This document shows, in pieces, positions 8,611-16,474 of a DNA stretch of 56,808 nucleotides. Source of the DNA: Frankia gtarii (lineage in GTDB: Bacteria > Actinomycetota > Actinomycetes > Frankiales > Frankiaceae); the NCBI RefSeq assembly GCF_025403375.1, contig NZ_JAMPTM010000012.1, positions 1 through 56,808 of the forward strand, in the 5' to 3' direction. The notes below the pieces were generated by a model. The model had not been told where the DNA came from. It saw only the letters and a list, made by a program, of their open reading frames with translations, and did not search any database. Within the stretch, counting starts at the first letter, position 1; every line of letters starts with the position of its first letter. Made by a program: the position numbers and the translations under genes.

Positions 8611-8652
8611 ATGAGACCGTTGTTTGACGGAAATGTCAAGTTCTCCTAGGGT
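8611..8652. promoter_or_regulatory. Operator copy B with divergent promoters
   Basis: Palindrome TTTGAC-GGAAAT-GTCAAG at 8623-8640. Rightward: -35 TTGACG (8624-8629), 17 bp, -10 TAGGGT (8647-8652). Leftward: -35 TTGACA (complement of 8634-8639), 17 bp, -10 TCTCAT (complement of 8611-8616, weaker). Each half-site is thus a -35 box. The rest of the 412-bp gap 8382-8793 shows no gene. Confidence 0.7.
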
Positions 8653-8793
8653 GCAGCTGGTGGGGGCGCCAGCCGCCCCTGAGGTCCAATGTGGGACCTA
8701 CGGACGACGCCATCGAGGGCGTCGTCCGTCGAGCGCGCGGCCCGGCCGATGCCGTCCACCGCGACGGCGCCGGGGGCCGTGGGAGGAGGCGGC

Positions 8794-9273
8794 GTGACGG
8801 ATACACATTCCCCTGCGTACGCAAGGCCCGAGCGACGGCTGCTGCCGCAGCCGACCGCCGAGTCGGCGGCGTTCTGGACCGGCGGGCGCGACGGCCAGCT
8901 GCTGATCAGCCGGTGCCGGGCCTGCGGACATTTCTTCCACCCCCCGGGCCCGGTGTGCTGGCGCTGTCGCAGCACCGACGTCGGCCCGGAGCCGGTCTCC
9001 GGCCGGGCGACGGTGGCCGCCTACACGATCAACCGCCAGCCGTGGATCCCCGGCTACCCGCCGCCGTACGTCGTGGCGATGGTGGAGCTCGCCGACGAGC
9101 CGGACGTCCGCCTCATCACCAACATCGTCGACGTCCCGCTCGACGAGGTGCGCGTGGGCCTGGAGGTAGAGGTGTTCTTCGAACAGTGGCCGGCGCAGCC
9201 CGGTCCGGATGACTCGCCGGTGTGGCTGCCGCTGTTCCGGCGGGCCACGGCGACGGTTGGGGGAGCGCGATGA
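8794..9273 (+). CDS. DUF35 zinc-ribbon/OB-fold protein (159 aa)
   Basis: Two-part DUF35 protein: a rubredoxin-like zinc ribbon with two CxxC pairs (CRACG and CWRC, about residues 41-58), then an OB fold (ATVAAYTINRQPWIPGYPPPYVVAMVEL). Such proteins act as partners of thiolase-fold lipid-transfer enzymes and help bind acyl-CoA. The GTG at 8794 sits behind a strong GGAGGAGG, which I prefer to the ATG at 8689. Its stop overlaps the start of the Ltp2-like gene by 4 bp, as expected for obligate partners. Confidence 0.88.
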   Translation: MTDTHSPAYARPERRLLPQPTAESAAFWTGGRDGQLLISRCRACGHFFHPPGPVCWRCRSTDVGPEPVSGRATVAAYTINRQPWIPGYPPPYVVAMVELADEPDVRLITNIVDVPLDEVRVGLEVEVFFEQWPAQPGPDDSPVWLPLFRRATATVGGAR

Positions 9274-10457
9274 GCGGCGGGCCATTCGACGGCAAGGCGG
9301 TCGTCACCGGGGCCGGCAAGTCCCAGGTGGGCCGGCGCCTCGGCCGCACCGGGCTGGATCTGACCATCGAGGCGGTGACCCGGGCGATCGCCGACGCGGG
9401 CCTGTCCGTCGACGACGTCGACGGCATCGCCAGCTACCCGGGGCCCGGCGTGCCGGACCTGGGTTTCTCCGGGGCCTCCATCACCGAGGTCCGCAACGCC
9501 CTCGGCCTGCGCAGCCGCTGGTACCTGTCCTCGACGGAGACCGCCGGGCAGATCGGCCCGGCGATCGAGGCGTGCATGGCCGTCACCCTGGGGCTGGCCA
9601 ACCACGTCGTCGTCTACCGCTCGGTGTGGGAGTCGACGGCACAGGCCGGCGCCGGCCGGGCGTCGGTGCTGTTCGGCGGCGGGACGGTGTCCGGGCACCT
9701 GGAGTACACGGGGCCCTTCGGCGCGCTGTCCGCGGCGAACTGGCTGTCCATGCCCGCCCAGCGCTACATGCACGACTTCGGGCTCACCCGCGAGCAGCTC
9801 TCCGCGATCCCGCTCAACGCCCGCGCCAACGCCGGGCTCAACCCGGACGCGATCTACCGCGACCCGCTCACGCTCGATGACTACCTCAACGCCCGGATGA
9901 TCTCCGAGCCGCTGTGCCTGTTCGACTGCGACGTGCCCTGCGACGGCGCGACCGCGGTCGTCATCTCCCGGCGCGACGCCGCGGCCGGGCTGCCGCGCCA
10001 CCCGCTGACGGTGGAGTCGGTCGGCACCGGGATGTTCGAGCGGGCCACCTGGGACCAGCGCGTCGACGTCACCACCATGGCGGCGCACGACGTGGCCGCC
10101 ACCCTGTGGGAACACACCACGCTGCGTGCCGCCGACGTCGACCTCGCCCAGCTCTACGACGGGTTCAGCTTCCTGACCGTGATGTGGTTGGAGGCGCTGG
10201 GCTTCTGCGAGCACGGCAAGGTCGGGCCGTTCATCGAGGGTGGCGAGCGCATCGCCCTGAACGGGCCGCTCCCGCTGAACACCTCGGGCGGGCAGCTCTC
10301 CGGCGGCCGGCTGCACGGCATGGGCTTCCTGCACGAGGCGTGTGTGCAGCTGTGGGGCGAGGGCGGCGAGCGACAGGCGCCGAACAGCCCCGAGGTCGCC
10401 GTGGTGGGCGTCGGCGGCGGCCCCGTCGGCGGTGCGATGCTGCTCAGCACCCGCTGA
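9270..10457 (+). CDS. Thiolase-fold Ltp2-like protein, probable retro-aldolase (395 aa)
   Basis: Thiolase superfamily, non-specific lipid-transfer branch. The usual nucleophile motif is absent: the segment reads SSTETAGQIGPAI where thiolases have Cys. The C-terminal half has QLYDGFSF with a Tyr, and LNTSGGQLSGGRLHGMGFLHEA. Ltp2 of the mycobacterial cholesterol pathway is a Cys-less thiolase fold that acts as a retro-aldolase with a DUF35 partner. This gene is coupled to a DUF35 gene and followed by a MaoC hydratase, so carbon-carbon cleavage of a hydroxyacyl-CoA side chain is the best guess. The ATG at 9270 has GGGAG upstream. Confidence 0.85.
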   Translation: MSGGPFDGKAVVTGAGKSQVGRRLGRTGLDLTIEAVTRAIADAGLSVDDVDGIASYPGPGVPDLGFSGASITEVRNALGLRSRWYLSSTETAGQIGPAIEACMAVTLGLANHVVVYRSVWESTAQAGAGRASVLFGGGTVSGHLEYTGPFGALSAANWLSMPAQRYMHDFGLTREQLSAIPLNARANAGLNPDAIYRDPLTLDDYLNARMISEPLCLFDCDVPCDGATAVVISRRDAAAGLPRHPLTVESVGTGMFERATWDQRVDVTTMAAHDVAATLWEHTTLRAADVDLAQLYDGFSFLTVMWLEALGFCEHGKVGPFIEGGERIALNGPLPLNTSGGQLSGGRLHGMGFLHEACVQLWGEGGERQAPNSPEVAVVGVGGGPVGGAMLLSTR

Positions 10458-10531
10458 TCTACCGGGCACCCGCTGAGCCAGCCGGCACCGCCGACCCGAG
10501 CATCCGCCGTAACCAGCAGGGAGAACGGACC

Positions 10532-11005
10532 ATGGAGATCTACCGCAGCGCGGCCGACCTGGAGGCCGCGCTCGGCACGGAGATCGGTCCCACCGACTGG
10601 CTCACCGTCGAGCAGTCGCGGATCGATCTGTTCGCCGACGCCACCGAGGATCACCAGTGGATCCACGTCGACCCCGAGCGGGCCGCCGGCGGCCCGTACG
10701 GCGCGACGATCGCCCACGGCTTCCTCACCGCGTCGCTGGTGCCGTACTTCATGAACAAGCTGCGCACCATCGAGGGCATCCGGATGGGCATCAACTACGG
10801 CCTGGACCGGGTGCGCTTCCCCTCGCCGGTGCGGGCCGGCGCGCGCATCCGCGCCCGCGCGACCCTCATCGACCTGCGCAAGCTCGACGACGGAGCCGTC
10901 CAGGTCACCAACCGGGTGACGATCGACGTCGACGGCTCCGCCAAGCCCGGCTGCGTCGTCGAGCTGCTGGCCCGGTACTACTTCGCCGACGCCGCCGGTT
11001 CCTGA
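10532..11005 (+). CDS. MaoC-like hydratase (157 aa)
   Basis: Single hotdog-domain (R)-specific enoyl-CoA hydratase. The catalytic stretch is complete: FADATEDHQWIHVD (Asp/His) followed by GATIAHGFLTASLVP. Usual length for the stand-alone form. The ATG at 10532 follows GGGAGAA. Third gene of the operon starting at 8794; hydration before Ltp2-type cleavage fits. Its 3' end overlaps the convergent CaiB gene by 28 bp. Confidence 0.92.
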   Translation: MEIYRSAADLEAALGTEIGPTDWLTVEQSRIDLFADATEDHQWIHVDPERAAGGPYGATIAHGFLTASLVPYFMNKLRTIEGIRMGINYGLDRVRFPSPVRAGARIRARATLIDLRKLDDGAVQVTNRVTIDVDGSAKPGCVVELLARYYFADAAGS

Positions 11006-12267
11006 GCCGACGCCGGTTCGTGGGCCGGCGCCGTCCACTCGCGCAGGACCTCGCCGGTGTGCTGGCCCGCCGTGGGCAGCACACCGGCGTCCGGGTCGCC
11101 GCCCGTGGCCGGGTCGCCGCCCGTGGCCGGGTCGTGAGTGGCCGGGTCGCGAGTGGCCGGGTCGCCGGCGGCGCGTGGGGCCGGGGCCGGCACGGTCACC
11201 GTCATGCCGTCCGGGGTGCGCAGCGTCCGCAGGGCTCGCCGGTGGCGCAGGTGCGGGTCCGACACCACGTCGTGGGCGGTGTTGACGGGCGCCCCGGGCA
11301 GCCGGGCGGCGGCGAGGCGTTGCACCGCCTCCGCGCGGTCGAGTCCGCCTGCCCAGATCCGCACCGCCTCGCCGAGTGCCTCGCCGGCGGTCCCGGTCGG
11401 CGCGCCGACGACGGCGGCGAGGTCGCGTAGCTGGCGGGGGGTGGAGACGCTCACCGCGAGCCAGCGGCCGTCGGCGCAGGCGAACACGTCGCGCAGCGCC
11501 GAGCCCGCGAGCCCACCGCCGAGGCGCCCGGGTGGTTCGGCGCCGGCCGCGAGCTGCGCTGCCGCCGACACCAGCGTCGGACCGACGACGTGCAGCATCG
11601 CCTCCACCGGGTTGACGTCGACGACCCGGCCGGGTGCCCCGTTGACCCGCACGTCGTGGCAGGCGGCGGCGACCCCGAAGGCCCCCGCGTAGGCCATCAC
11701 GGCGTCGCCGAGCGGGACCGAGGGCAGCATCGGTGGGCCGCCCGCGTCGCCGGTCATGTGGGTCAGGCCCGCGAACGCCTCGCCCATCGTCCCGTTGCCC
11801 GGTCGCCCCGCGGCGGGGCCGTCGGCGCCGTAGCCGCTCACGTGCGCGACGACGAGGCGCGGGTTGACCGCGAGCATCGTGTCGGGATCCAGGCCGCGCG
11901 CCGCCAGCCGCGCCGCGGGCTCGTTGACGACGACGACGTCGGCCACGGCGACCAGGCCGCGCAGCGCCGCCCGTCCGTCCGCGTCGGCCGGGTCGAGCAT
12001 GATCGACCGCTTGCCCCGCGCGACCAGCGGCCAGAACCCGGTGGCCCGGTAAGCGTCCCCTCCGGGCGGCTCCAGCTTGACCACGTCCGCACCCTGGTCG
12101 GCGAGAAGACTCGCGAGCAGGGGCGCGGCGTACAGGGAGGCCGCGTCGAGCACCCGCAGCCCGGCGAGCGGACCGCCGGCGGGGGCGGACGGCCGGGCCG
12201 CGGTGCCGCCGCGATCGTCTCGCGGTCCGTCGGGGCCGGCCGCGGCCGGTTCGCCGCCTGCGATCAT
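10978..12267 (-). CDS. CaiB/BaiF (class III) CoA-transferase (429 aa)
   Basis: Class III CoA-transferase moving CoA between carboxylic acids. Family hallmarks: LAGLRVLDAASLYAAPLLASLLADQGADVVKLEPPGGD at the N terminus, WPLVARGKRSIMLD, NPRLVVAHVSGYG and DPHLRHRRALRTL near the C terminus. The tail contains a DPAT repeat encoded by a DNA tandem array. The ATG at 12267 has AGGAGA upstream. Convergent with, and overlapping, the MaoC gene. Confidence 0.88.
   Translation of the reverse strand: MIAGGEPAAAGPDGPRDDRGGTAARPSAPAGGPLAGLRVLDAASLYAAPLLASLLADQGADVVKLEPPGGDAYRATGFWPLVARGKRSIMLDPADADGRAALRGLVAVADVVVVNEPAARLAARGLDPDTMLAVNPRLVVAHVSGYGADGPAAGRPGNGTMGEAFAGLTHMTGDAGGPPMLPSVPLGDAVMAYAGAFGVAAACHDVRVNGAPGRVVDVNPVEAMLHVVGPTLVSAAAQLAAGAEPPGRLGGGLAGSALRDVFACADGRWLAVSVSTPRQLRDLAAVVGAPTGTAGEALGEAVRIWAGGLDRAEAVQRLAAARLPGAPVNTAHDVVSDPHLRHRRALRTLRTPDGMTVTVPAPAPRAAGDPATRDPATHDPATGGDPATGGDPDAGVLPTAGQHTGEVLREWTAPAHEPASAQEPAASAK
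11092..11166. repeat. Tandem repeat encoding a DPAT tail in the CoA-transferase
   Basis: Units around GTGGCCGGGTCGCC / GTGGCCGGGTCGTGA are repeated about five times. On the coding (-) strand they give DPATRDPATHDPATGG. It lies near the C terminus, outside the CaiB core, and resembles slippage expansion. Confidence 0.7.
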
Positions 12268-12578
12268 CAGGTCGTCTCCTTGTGCGGCATCCCTCGGCGC
12301 GGTGCGGCATTGCGGTGCGCTTCGTACGGTCCGAGCCCGCAAACCGTACCCACCGCACCGCAACGCGCGCAGCGCGCCGCAACGGCAGGGGTGATCGGAC
12401 GCCGTCGGAGGCCGATTGCCGGCAGCTCACCTGATATTGACAAAGGATTGAACTTTTTGATGTGGTTGCCCTGGTCAAGCAGAGCATCGTCCGACATCGT
12501 CGTCAATCACGGACCCCGCCGCGCCGCCGGAGGCAGCGCGGTCCGCTCGCCGGACCCCGACATCGCCAGGAGGCCGTC
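12268..12578. other. Divergent intergenic region, 311 bp
   Basis: It lies between the CaiB gene (-) and the acyl-CoA synthetase (+). It contains a locally AT-richer stretch at 12432-12470 with TTGACA at 12437-12442, likely promoter DNA, and the weak operator copy at 12491-12506. No gene seen. Confidence 0.5.
12491..12506. promoter_or_regulatory. Weak operator copy I
   Basis: CCGAC-ATCGTC-GTCAA has one perfect arm and one arm with two mismatches to TTGAC, at the same 6-nt spacing as the other copies. No good -10 follows. It is 73 bp upstream of the acyl-CoA synthetase start. Listed because the position fits the pattern. Confidence 0.35.
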
Positions 12579-14255
12579 ATGACGTCCGTGCCGAGCAAGC
12601 AGTCCACGGCGGCCGATCCGGTGGCTGCGGCCGATCCGGTGGCTGGGACCGATCCGGTGGCTGGGATCGAGGCGGTGGATCTCGCGCGGGCCGCCGAGCA
12701 GTGGCCGTGGCTGCTGACGGCCCCCACGGTCGACGGGTTGGTGGCCCGCCGCTCACAGGCCACCCCCGACGCACTCATGCTGGTCGACGAGCACGACGCG
12801 CGGCTGACCTTCGCCGAGTTCGACGCCAGGGTCGACCGGGTCGCGGCCGCGCTGGCGGGTGAGGGCATCACGGCCGGCACCCGGGTCGCCTGGCAGCTCC
12901 CGACGCGGATCAGCACCCTGCTGGTGATGATCGCGCTGCGCCGGCTCGGTGCCCTGCAGGCGCCGGTCATCCCCATCTACCGCGAGCGGGAGGTGAGCGC
13001 CGCGCTCGCCGCCATCGACGCGGAGGTCTTCCTGGTACCGGGGACGTGGCGGGGCATCGACTTCACGGCGATCGCCCGGGAGGTCGCCGCCGCCGGCGGC
13101 CCCGCACCCCGGCTGGTGGAGATCGGCCACGACGCACCGGAGGCCGACCCGCCGCGCGCGGGCGTGCGCCCCGACCATCTCCCCGACGAGGTGCGCTGGA
13201 TCTACTTCACCTCCGGGTCCACCGGCATCCCCAAGGGCGCGCGGCACAGCGACGGCACCCTGCTCGCACCCGCGGTCTGCTTCGCCGGCCTGAGCGGTCT
13301 CGGCCGGGCAGCGGGGGAGGTCGGCGCGGTCGGCTTCCCGGTGGCGCACGTCGGCGGGATCCAGTACCTCATCGCCGCGCTCGCCGGCGGCTTCCCGATC
13401 CTGCTGCTGGAGGCGTTCGTCCCCGACCAGGCCGTGGAGCTCTTCCGCGCGCACGGCGTCACCGCCACCGGTGGTAGCACGCCGTTCTACACCGCGCTGC
13501 TGGACCTCGCCGCGACCCGTCCGGGGGAGCGGCTGGTCCCGACGCTGCGTTCACTCAAGGGCGGCGGCGCCCCCTGCCCGCCGCACCTGGTCGGCGAGGT
13601 GGACCGGGTGCTCGGCGCGGTGCTCGCGCACGACTACGGGATGACGGAGGTGCCGATGGTGGCGGTGGCCTCCATCGCCGATCCGCCCGACGTGCTGGCC
13701 GCGACGGACGGCCGGCCGGTGCCGGTCAACCGGCTGCGCTTCGTCGACGAGGGCGGCGCGCCGCTCGCGCCGGGCGCCGTCGGCGAGGTGCAGGTCAGCG
13801 GGCACGGGGTGTGCCACGGCTACACCGATCCCGAGGCGACCCGGGCGGCGTTCACCGCCGACGGCTGGTTTCGCACCGGCGACCTCGGCCGGCTGGTTCC
13901 CTCCGGTCACATCGAGATCGTCGGCCGGCTGAAGGACCTCATCATCCGCAAGGGCGAGAACATCGCCCCCCAGGAGATCGAGGCCCTGCTTGGTCGCCAC
14001 CCCGACGTGGCCGAGGTCGCCGTGATCGGACTGCCCGACCTTCAGCGCGGCGAGCGCGTGTGCGCCGTCATCGTCGCCCGCCCCGGCCGGCCGGTGCCGT
14101 CGCTGGCGGAGCTGACGGGCTGGCTGCGGGAGGCCGGGCTGATGCGCCAGAAGCTTCCCGAGCAGCTCGAACTGATCGACGTCATGCCGCGCACCGGGCT
14201 CGGCAAGGTCGCCAAGGCCCAGCTGCGCACCCGCTTCGAGCCGCGCCAGCCCTGA
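12579..14255 (+). CDS. AMP-dependent acyl-CoA synthetase (558 aa)
   Basis: Adenylate-forming ligase with IYFTSGSTGIPKG (A3), YGMTE (A5), RTGDLG (A7), GRLKDLIIRKGENIAPQEIE (A8) and GLGKVAKAQLR (A10). The first 30 residues carry a threefold ADPVA repeat encoded by an 18-bp DNA repeat (12612-12665), likely a disordered tail. The ATG at 12579 follows a perfect AGGAGG. It resembles the ligase at 39910-41514 more than the other two in the window (shared GRLKD..IR..ENI and PEQLEL segments). Monocistronic; the convergent TetR gene follows. Confidence 0.92.
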   Translation: MTSVPSKQSTAADPVAAADPVAGTDPVAGIEAVDLARAAEQWPWLLTAPTVDGLVARRSQATPDALMLVDEHDARLTFAEFDARVDRVAAALAGEGITAGTRVAWQLPTRISTLLVMIALRRLGALQAPVIPIYREREVSAALAAIDAEVFLVPGTWRGIDFTAIAREVAAAGGPAPRLVEIGHDAPEADPPRAGVRPDHLPDEVRWIYFTSGSTGIPKGARHSDGTLLAPAVCFAGLSGLGRAAGEVGAVGFPVAHVGGIQYLIAALAGGFPILLLEAFVPDQAVELFRAHGVTATGGSTPFYTALLDLAATRPGERLVPTLRSLKGGGAPCPPHLVGEVDRVLGAVLAHDYGMTEVPMVAVASIADPPDVLAATDGRPVPVNRLRFVDEGGAPLAPGAVGEVQVSGHGVCHGYTDPEATRAAFTADGWFRTGDLGRLVPSGHIEIVGRLKDLIIRKGENIAPQEIEALLGRHPDVAEVAVIGLPDLQRGERVCAVIVARPGRPVPSLAELTGWLREAGLMRQKLPEQLELIDVMPRTGLGKVAKAQLRTRFEPRQP

Positions 14256-14258
14256 GCG

Positions 14259-14284
14259 GCGCCACCGCGCTGAGCGGTGGGCGC
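14259..14284. terminator. Hairpin between convergent genes
   Basis: The stem GCGCCACCGC / GCGGTGGGCGC has a single-base bulge and a 5-nt loop. It sits 4 nt after the acyl-CoA synthetase stop and 9 nt before the end of the TetR gene. Confidence 0.6.
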
Positions 14285-14292
14285 GGGCGGCC

Positions 14293-14949
14293 TCAGGCGG
14301 TGAGGACCGCCATGATGAACCCGGCGATGGTGTTGACGACGTCGGCATCGTCGACCGGCAGGCGCTGGCCGTGGCAGTGGTACCAGGTGCGGTCCATCAT
14401 CGACTGGACCGCGAGGCCCAGCGCCTCGGGGGCGTCGGTGGGCGTGCGCTGGCGGCACCGCAGGTGGACCCCGAGCAGCCAGACCACACGCAGTTGCATC
14501 TTGTTGCTCGCGCTGCCGACGGCCTGGTCGTCGGGGCCGGACTGGGCGGACAGGATGAACGCGCCGTGGCGGTCCATGAACGCGAAGTACTGCCACACCC
14601 ATGTTGCGACGTCCGCGTGGGTGCACGGGCGCGCCATGGTCTCCCACAGGGCCATGACCTGCAGGATCTCGTGGTAGGTGGCCTCGCCCAGAGTGTCGAA
14701 GATCTCCCGCTTGTCGCGGAAGTACGTGTAGAAGCCGGCGCGGGAGATACCGCAGGCGTCGGTGATGTTGTTGACGCGGGTGCCCGCGTAGCCGCGCTCG
14801 AGGAACAGCCGGCGGGACGCGTCGAGGATGAGGCCGCGGGTGCGGGCCGCGCGGCGGCCCATGCTCCTGCCGTTACCCGTCGCGGAACTCGTCCCGCCAC
14901 CGGGCGGTGCGGACGCGTCGACGGCGTCGACGGCAGAGGAGTCATCCAT
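14293..14949 (-). CDS. TetR-family transcriptional regulator (218 aa), paralogue 2
   Basis: HTH at about residues 35-80: AARTRGLILDASRRLFLERG, then the recognition segment CGISRAGFYTYFRDKREIF, identical from SRAG onward to the TetR at 4553-5188. The ligand-binding half ends in MDRTWYHCHGQRLPVDDADVV. The ATG at 14949 has GGGAGAAG upstream. It is divergent from the amidohydrolase operon, with operator copy C in the shared region (about 130 bp from its own start). This makes it the leading candidate for the protein that reads the repeated palindrome. Confidence 0.92.
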   Translation of the reverse strand: MDDSSAVDAVDASAPPGGGTSSATGNGRSMGRRAARTRGLILDASRRLFLERGYAGTRVNNITDACGISRAGFYTYFRDKREIFDTLGEATYHEILQVMALWETMARPCTHADVATWVWQYFAFMDRHGAFILSAQSGPDDQAVGSASNKMQLRVVWLLGVHLRCRQRTPTDAPEALGLAVQSMMDRTWYHCHGQRLPVDDADVVNTIAGFIMAVLTA

Positions 14950-15075
14950 AGCTTCTCCCAGTGTAGGAGGGCGTGCCGCGGCCGGGCCTGACGGACCTGT
15001 CGATGCTGGTGCCCGCCATCGGTCGAAGTGACCGCGTGACGGCCCACATGTCCGTGTCAGCTACGTTCTGCCAAA

Positions 15076-15105
15076 GTTGACAGTTTCGTCAAGTCGGCTT
15101 AGTGT
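15076..15105 (+). promoter_or_regulatory. Operator copy C with embedded promoter
   Basis: GTTGAC-AGTTTC-GTCAAG at 15076-15093. The left arm gives -35 TTGACA (15077-15082); 17 bp later comes -10 TAGTGT (15100-15105). It reads into the amidohydrolase operon at 15226. The 276-bp gap 14950-15225 has no gene. Confidence 0.75.
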
Positions 15106-15225
15106 TGGCTCGCGCAGCAGTACCCGAGACAGCACCGAGGTGGCGAAAGCCCGGTCGCCCACGGCCCATGGCCGGCGGCATGCGGCGGGGCGGCGGGTTC
15201 CCCCGGGCAGCGAGGAGCAGCAGCC

Positions 15226-16443
15226 GTGACGCAGTACACCGACGCGCCGATCTTCGACGCCGACCAGCACATGTACGAGACCCCGGACGCGCTCACCCGG
15301 CACCTGCCGGAGCGCTACCGGCGCGCGGTGCAGTTCGTGCAGGTCGGACGGGCGACCCGGATCGCGATCCGGGGAAAGATCACCGACTACATCCCGAACC
15401 CGACGTTCGACCGGGTGGCGGCCCCCGGCGCCTGGGAGAAGTTCTTCTCCGGCCAGAACCGCGACGGCCAGTCGCTGCGGGAGATGACCGGGCGGGCCAT
15501 CGAGTCCCGCCCGTCGTTCCGCGAGCCCGCCCCGCGCCTGGTGGAGATGGACGCCCAGGGCGTCACCGAGGCGCTGGTCTACCCGACGCTGGCGAACCTG
15601 GTCGAGCACTCCGCCGCCGAGGACCCCGAGCTCGTCGTCGCCATGATCCACGCGATCAACCGCTGGATGCTCGAGACCTGGGGCTACACCCACGCCGACC
15701 GGCTGTTCATGACGCCGGTCATCAGCTGCGCCCTGGTCGACGACGCCCGCCGCGAGCTCGACTACGTGCTGGAGAACGGGGCGAAGGTCGTCCTGATCAA
15801 GCCGGCGCCGGTCAAGGGCCTGCGGGGCTGGCGCTCCCCGGCGCTGCCGGAGTTCGACCCGTTCTGGGCGGACGTCGAGCGCGCCGGCATCCCGGTGGTG
15901 CTGCACTCCAGCCAGCCGCCGCTGGACGACTACATCAACCGGTGGGAGCCGCCGGACTCCAACGACTTCACCGAGATGAGCGCCTTCCGCTGGGTGACCC
16001 TGGGTCACCGCGAGATCGCCGACATGCTCACCAGCCTGATCTGCCACGGCACGTTCACCCGGTTCCCGAAGCTGCGTGTCGCCAGCATCGAAAACGGCAG
16101 CGCCTGGATCCACCCGCTGTTCGACGACCTGCAGGCCGCCTACGGCAAGATGCCGCAGGCGTTCCCCGAGCATCCGCTGGAGGTGTTCCGTCGCAACGTG
16201 TGGGTCAGCCCGTTCTGGGAGGGCTCCGTCGCCGACGTGATCTCCACGGTCGGCTGGGACCGGGTGCTGTTCGGCTCCGACTTCCCGCACCCGGAGGGCC
16301 TCACCGAGCCCCGCGGCTACTACGCCTACGCCGAGGGCATGGACGAGAAGCGGACTCGCGACTTCATGGGTGACAACGCCCGGCGGCTGCTCGGCCTGCC
16401 GGTGCGCGACCCCGCCGGCGACCGGACTCCGGTCGCGGTCTGA
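15226..16443 (+). CDS. Amidohydrolase-2 (COG2159) family protein (405 aa)
   Basis: TIM-barrel metal-dependent hydrolase/decarboxylase family. The first strand has IFDADQHMYETPDALTRHL, a D-x-D-x-H...E metal site rather than HxH. Further ligands are likely in VVLHSSQPP (about 225), IENGSAWIHPL and LFGSDFPHPEG (the late Asp). It is closely related to the second gene of this operon at 17468-18682, which shares the same opening and IFGSDWPHPEG. The GTG at 15226 is preceded by GAGGAG. First gene of a three-gene operon from operator copy C. Substrate unknown; members include ACMSD-type decarboxylases. Confidence 0.88.
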   Translation: MTQYTDAPIFDADQHMYETPDALTRHLPERYRRAVQFVQVGRATRIAIRGKITDYIPNPTFDRVAAPGAWEKFFSGQNRDGQSLREMTGRAIESRPSFREPAPRLVEMDAQGVTEALVYPTLANLVEHSAAEDPELVVAMIHAINRWMLETWGYTHADRLFMTPVISCALVDDARRELDYVLENGAKVVLIKPAPVKGLRGWRSPALPEFDPFWADVERAGIPVVLHSSQPPLDDYINRWEPPDSNDFTEMSAFRWVTLGHREIADMLTSLICHGTFTRFPKLRVASIENGSAWIHPLFDDLQAAYGKMPQAFPEHPLEVFRRNVWVSPFWEGSVADVISTVGWDRVLFGSDFPHPEGLTEPRGYYAYAEGMDEKRTRDFMGDNARRLLGLPVRDPAGDRTPVAV

Positions 16444-16474
16444 CCGGCCGCCGGCGAACCGAGGAAGGACGACA

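Noticed and set aside
8689-8793. ATG at 8689 as start of the DUF35 gene
   Set aside because: The added 35 residues are low-complexity and lack a ribosome site, while GTG 8794 has GGAGGAGG at ideal spacing.
12437-12453. TTGAC-AAAGGA-TTGAAC as another operator copy
   Set aside because: The right half is TTGAA, not GTCAA, so it is a direct rather than inverted repeat. More likely just a -35 box in AT-richer promoter DNA.
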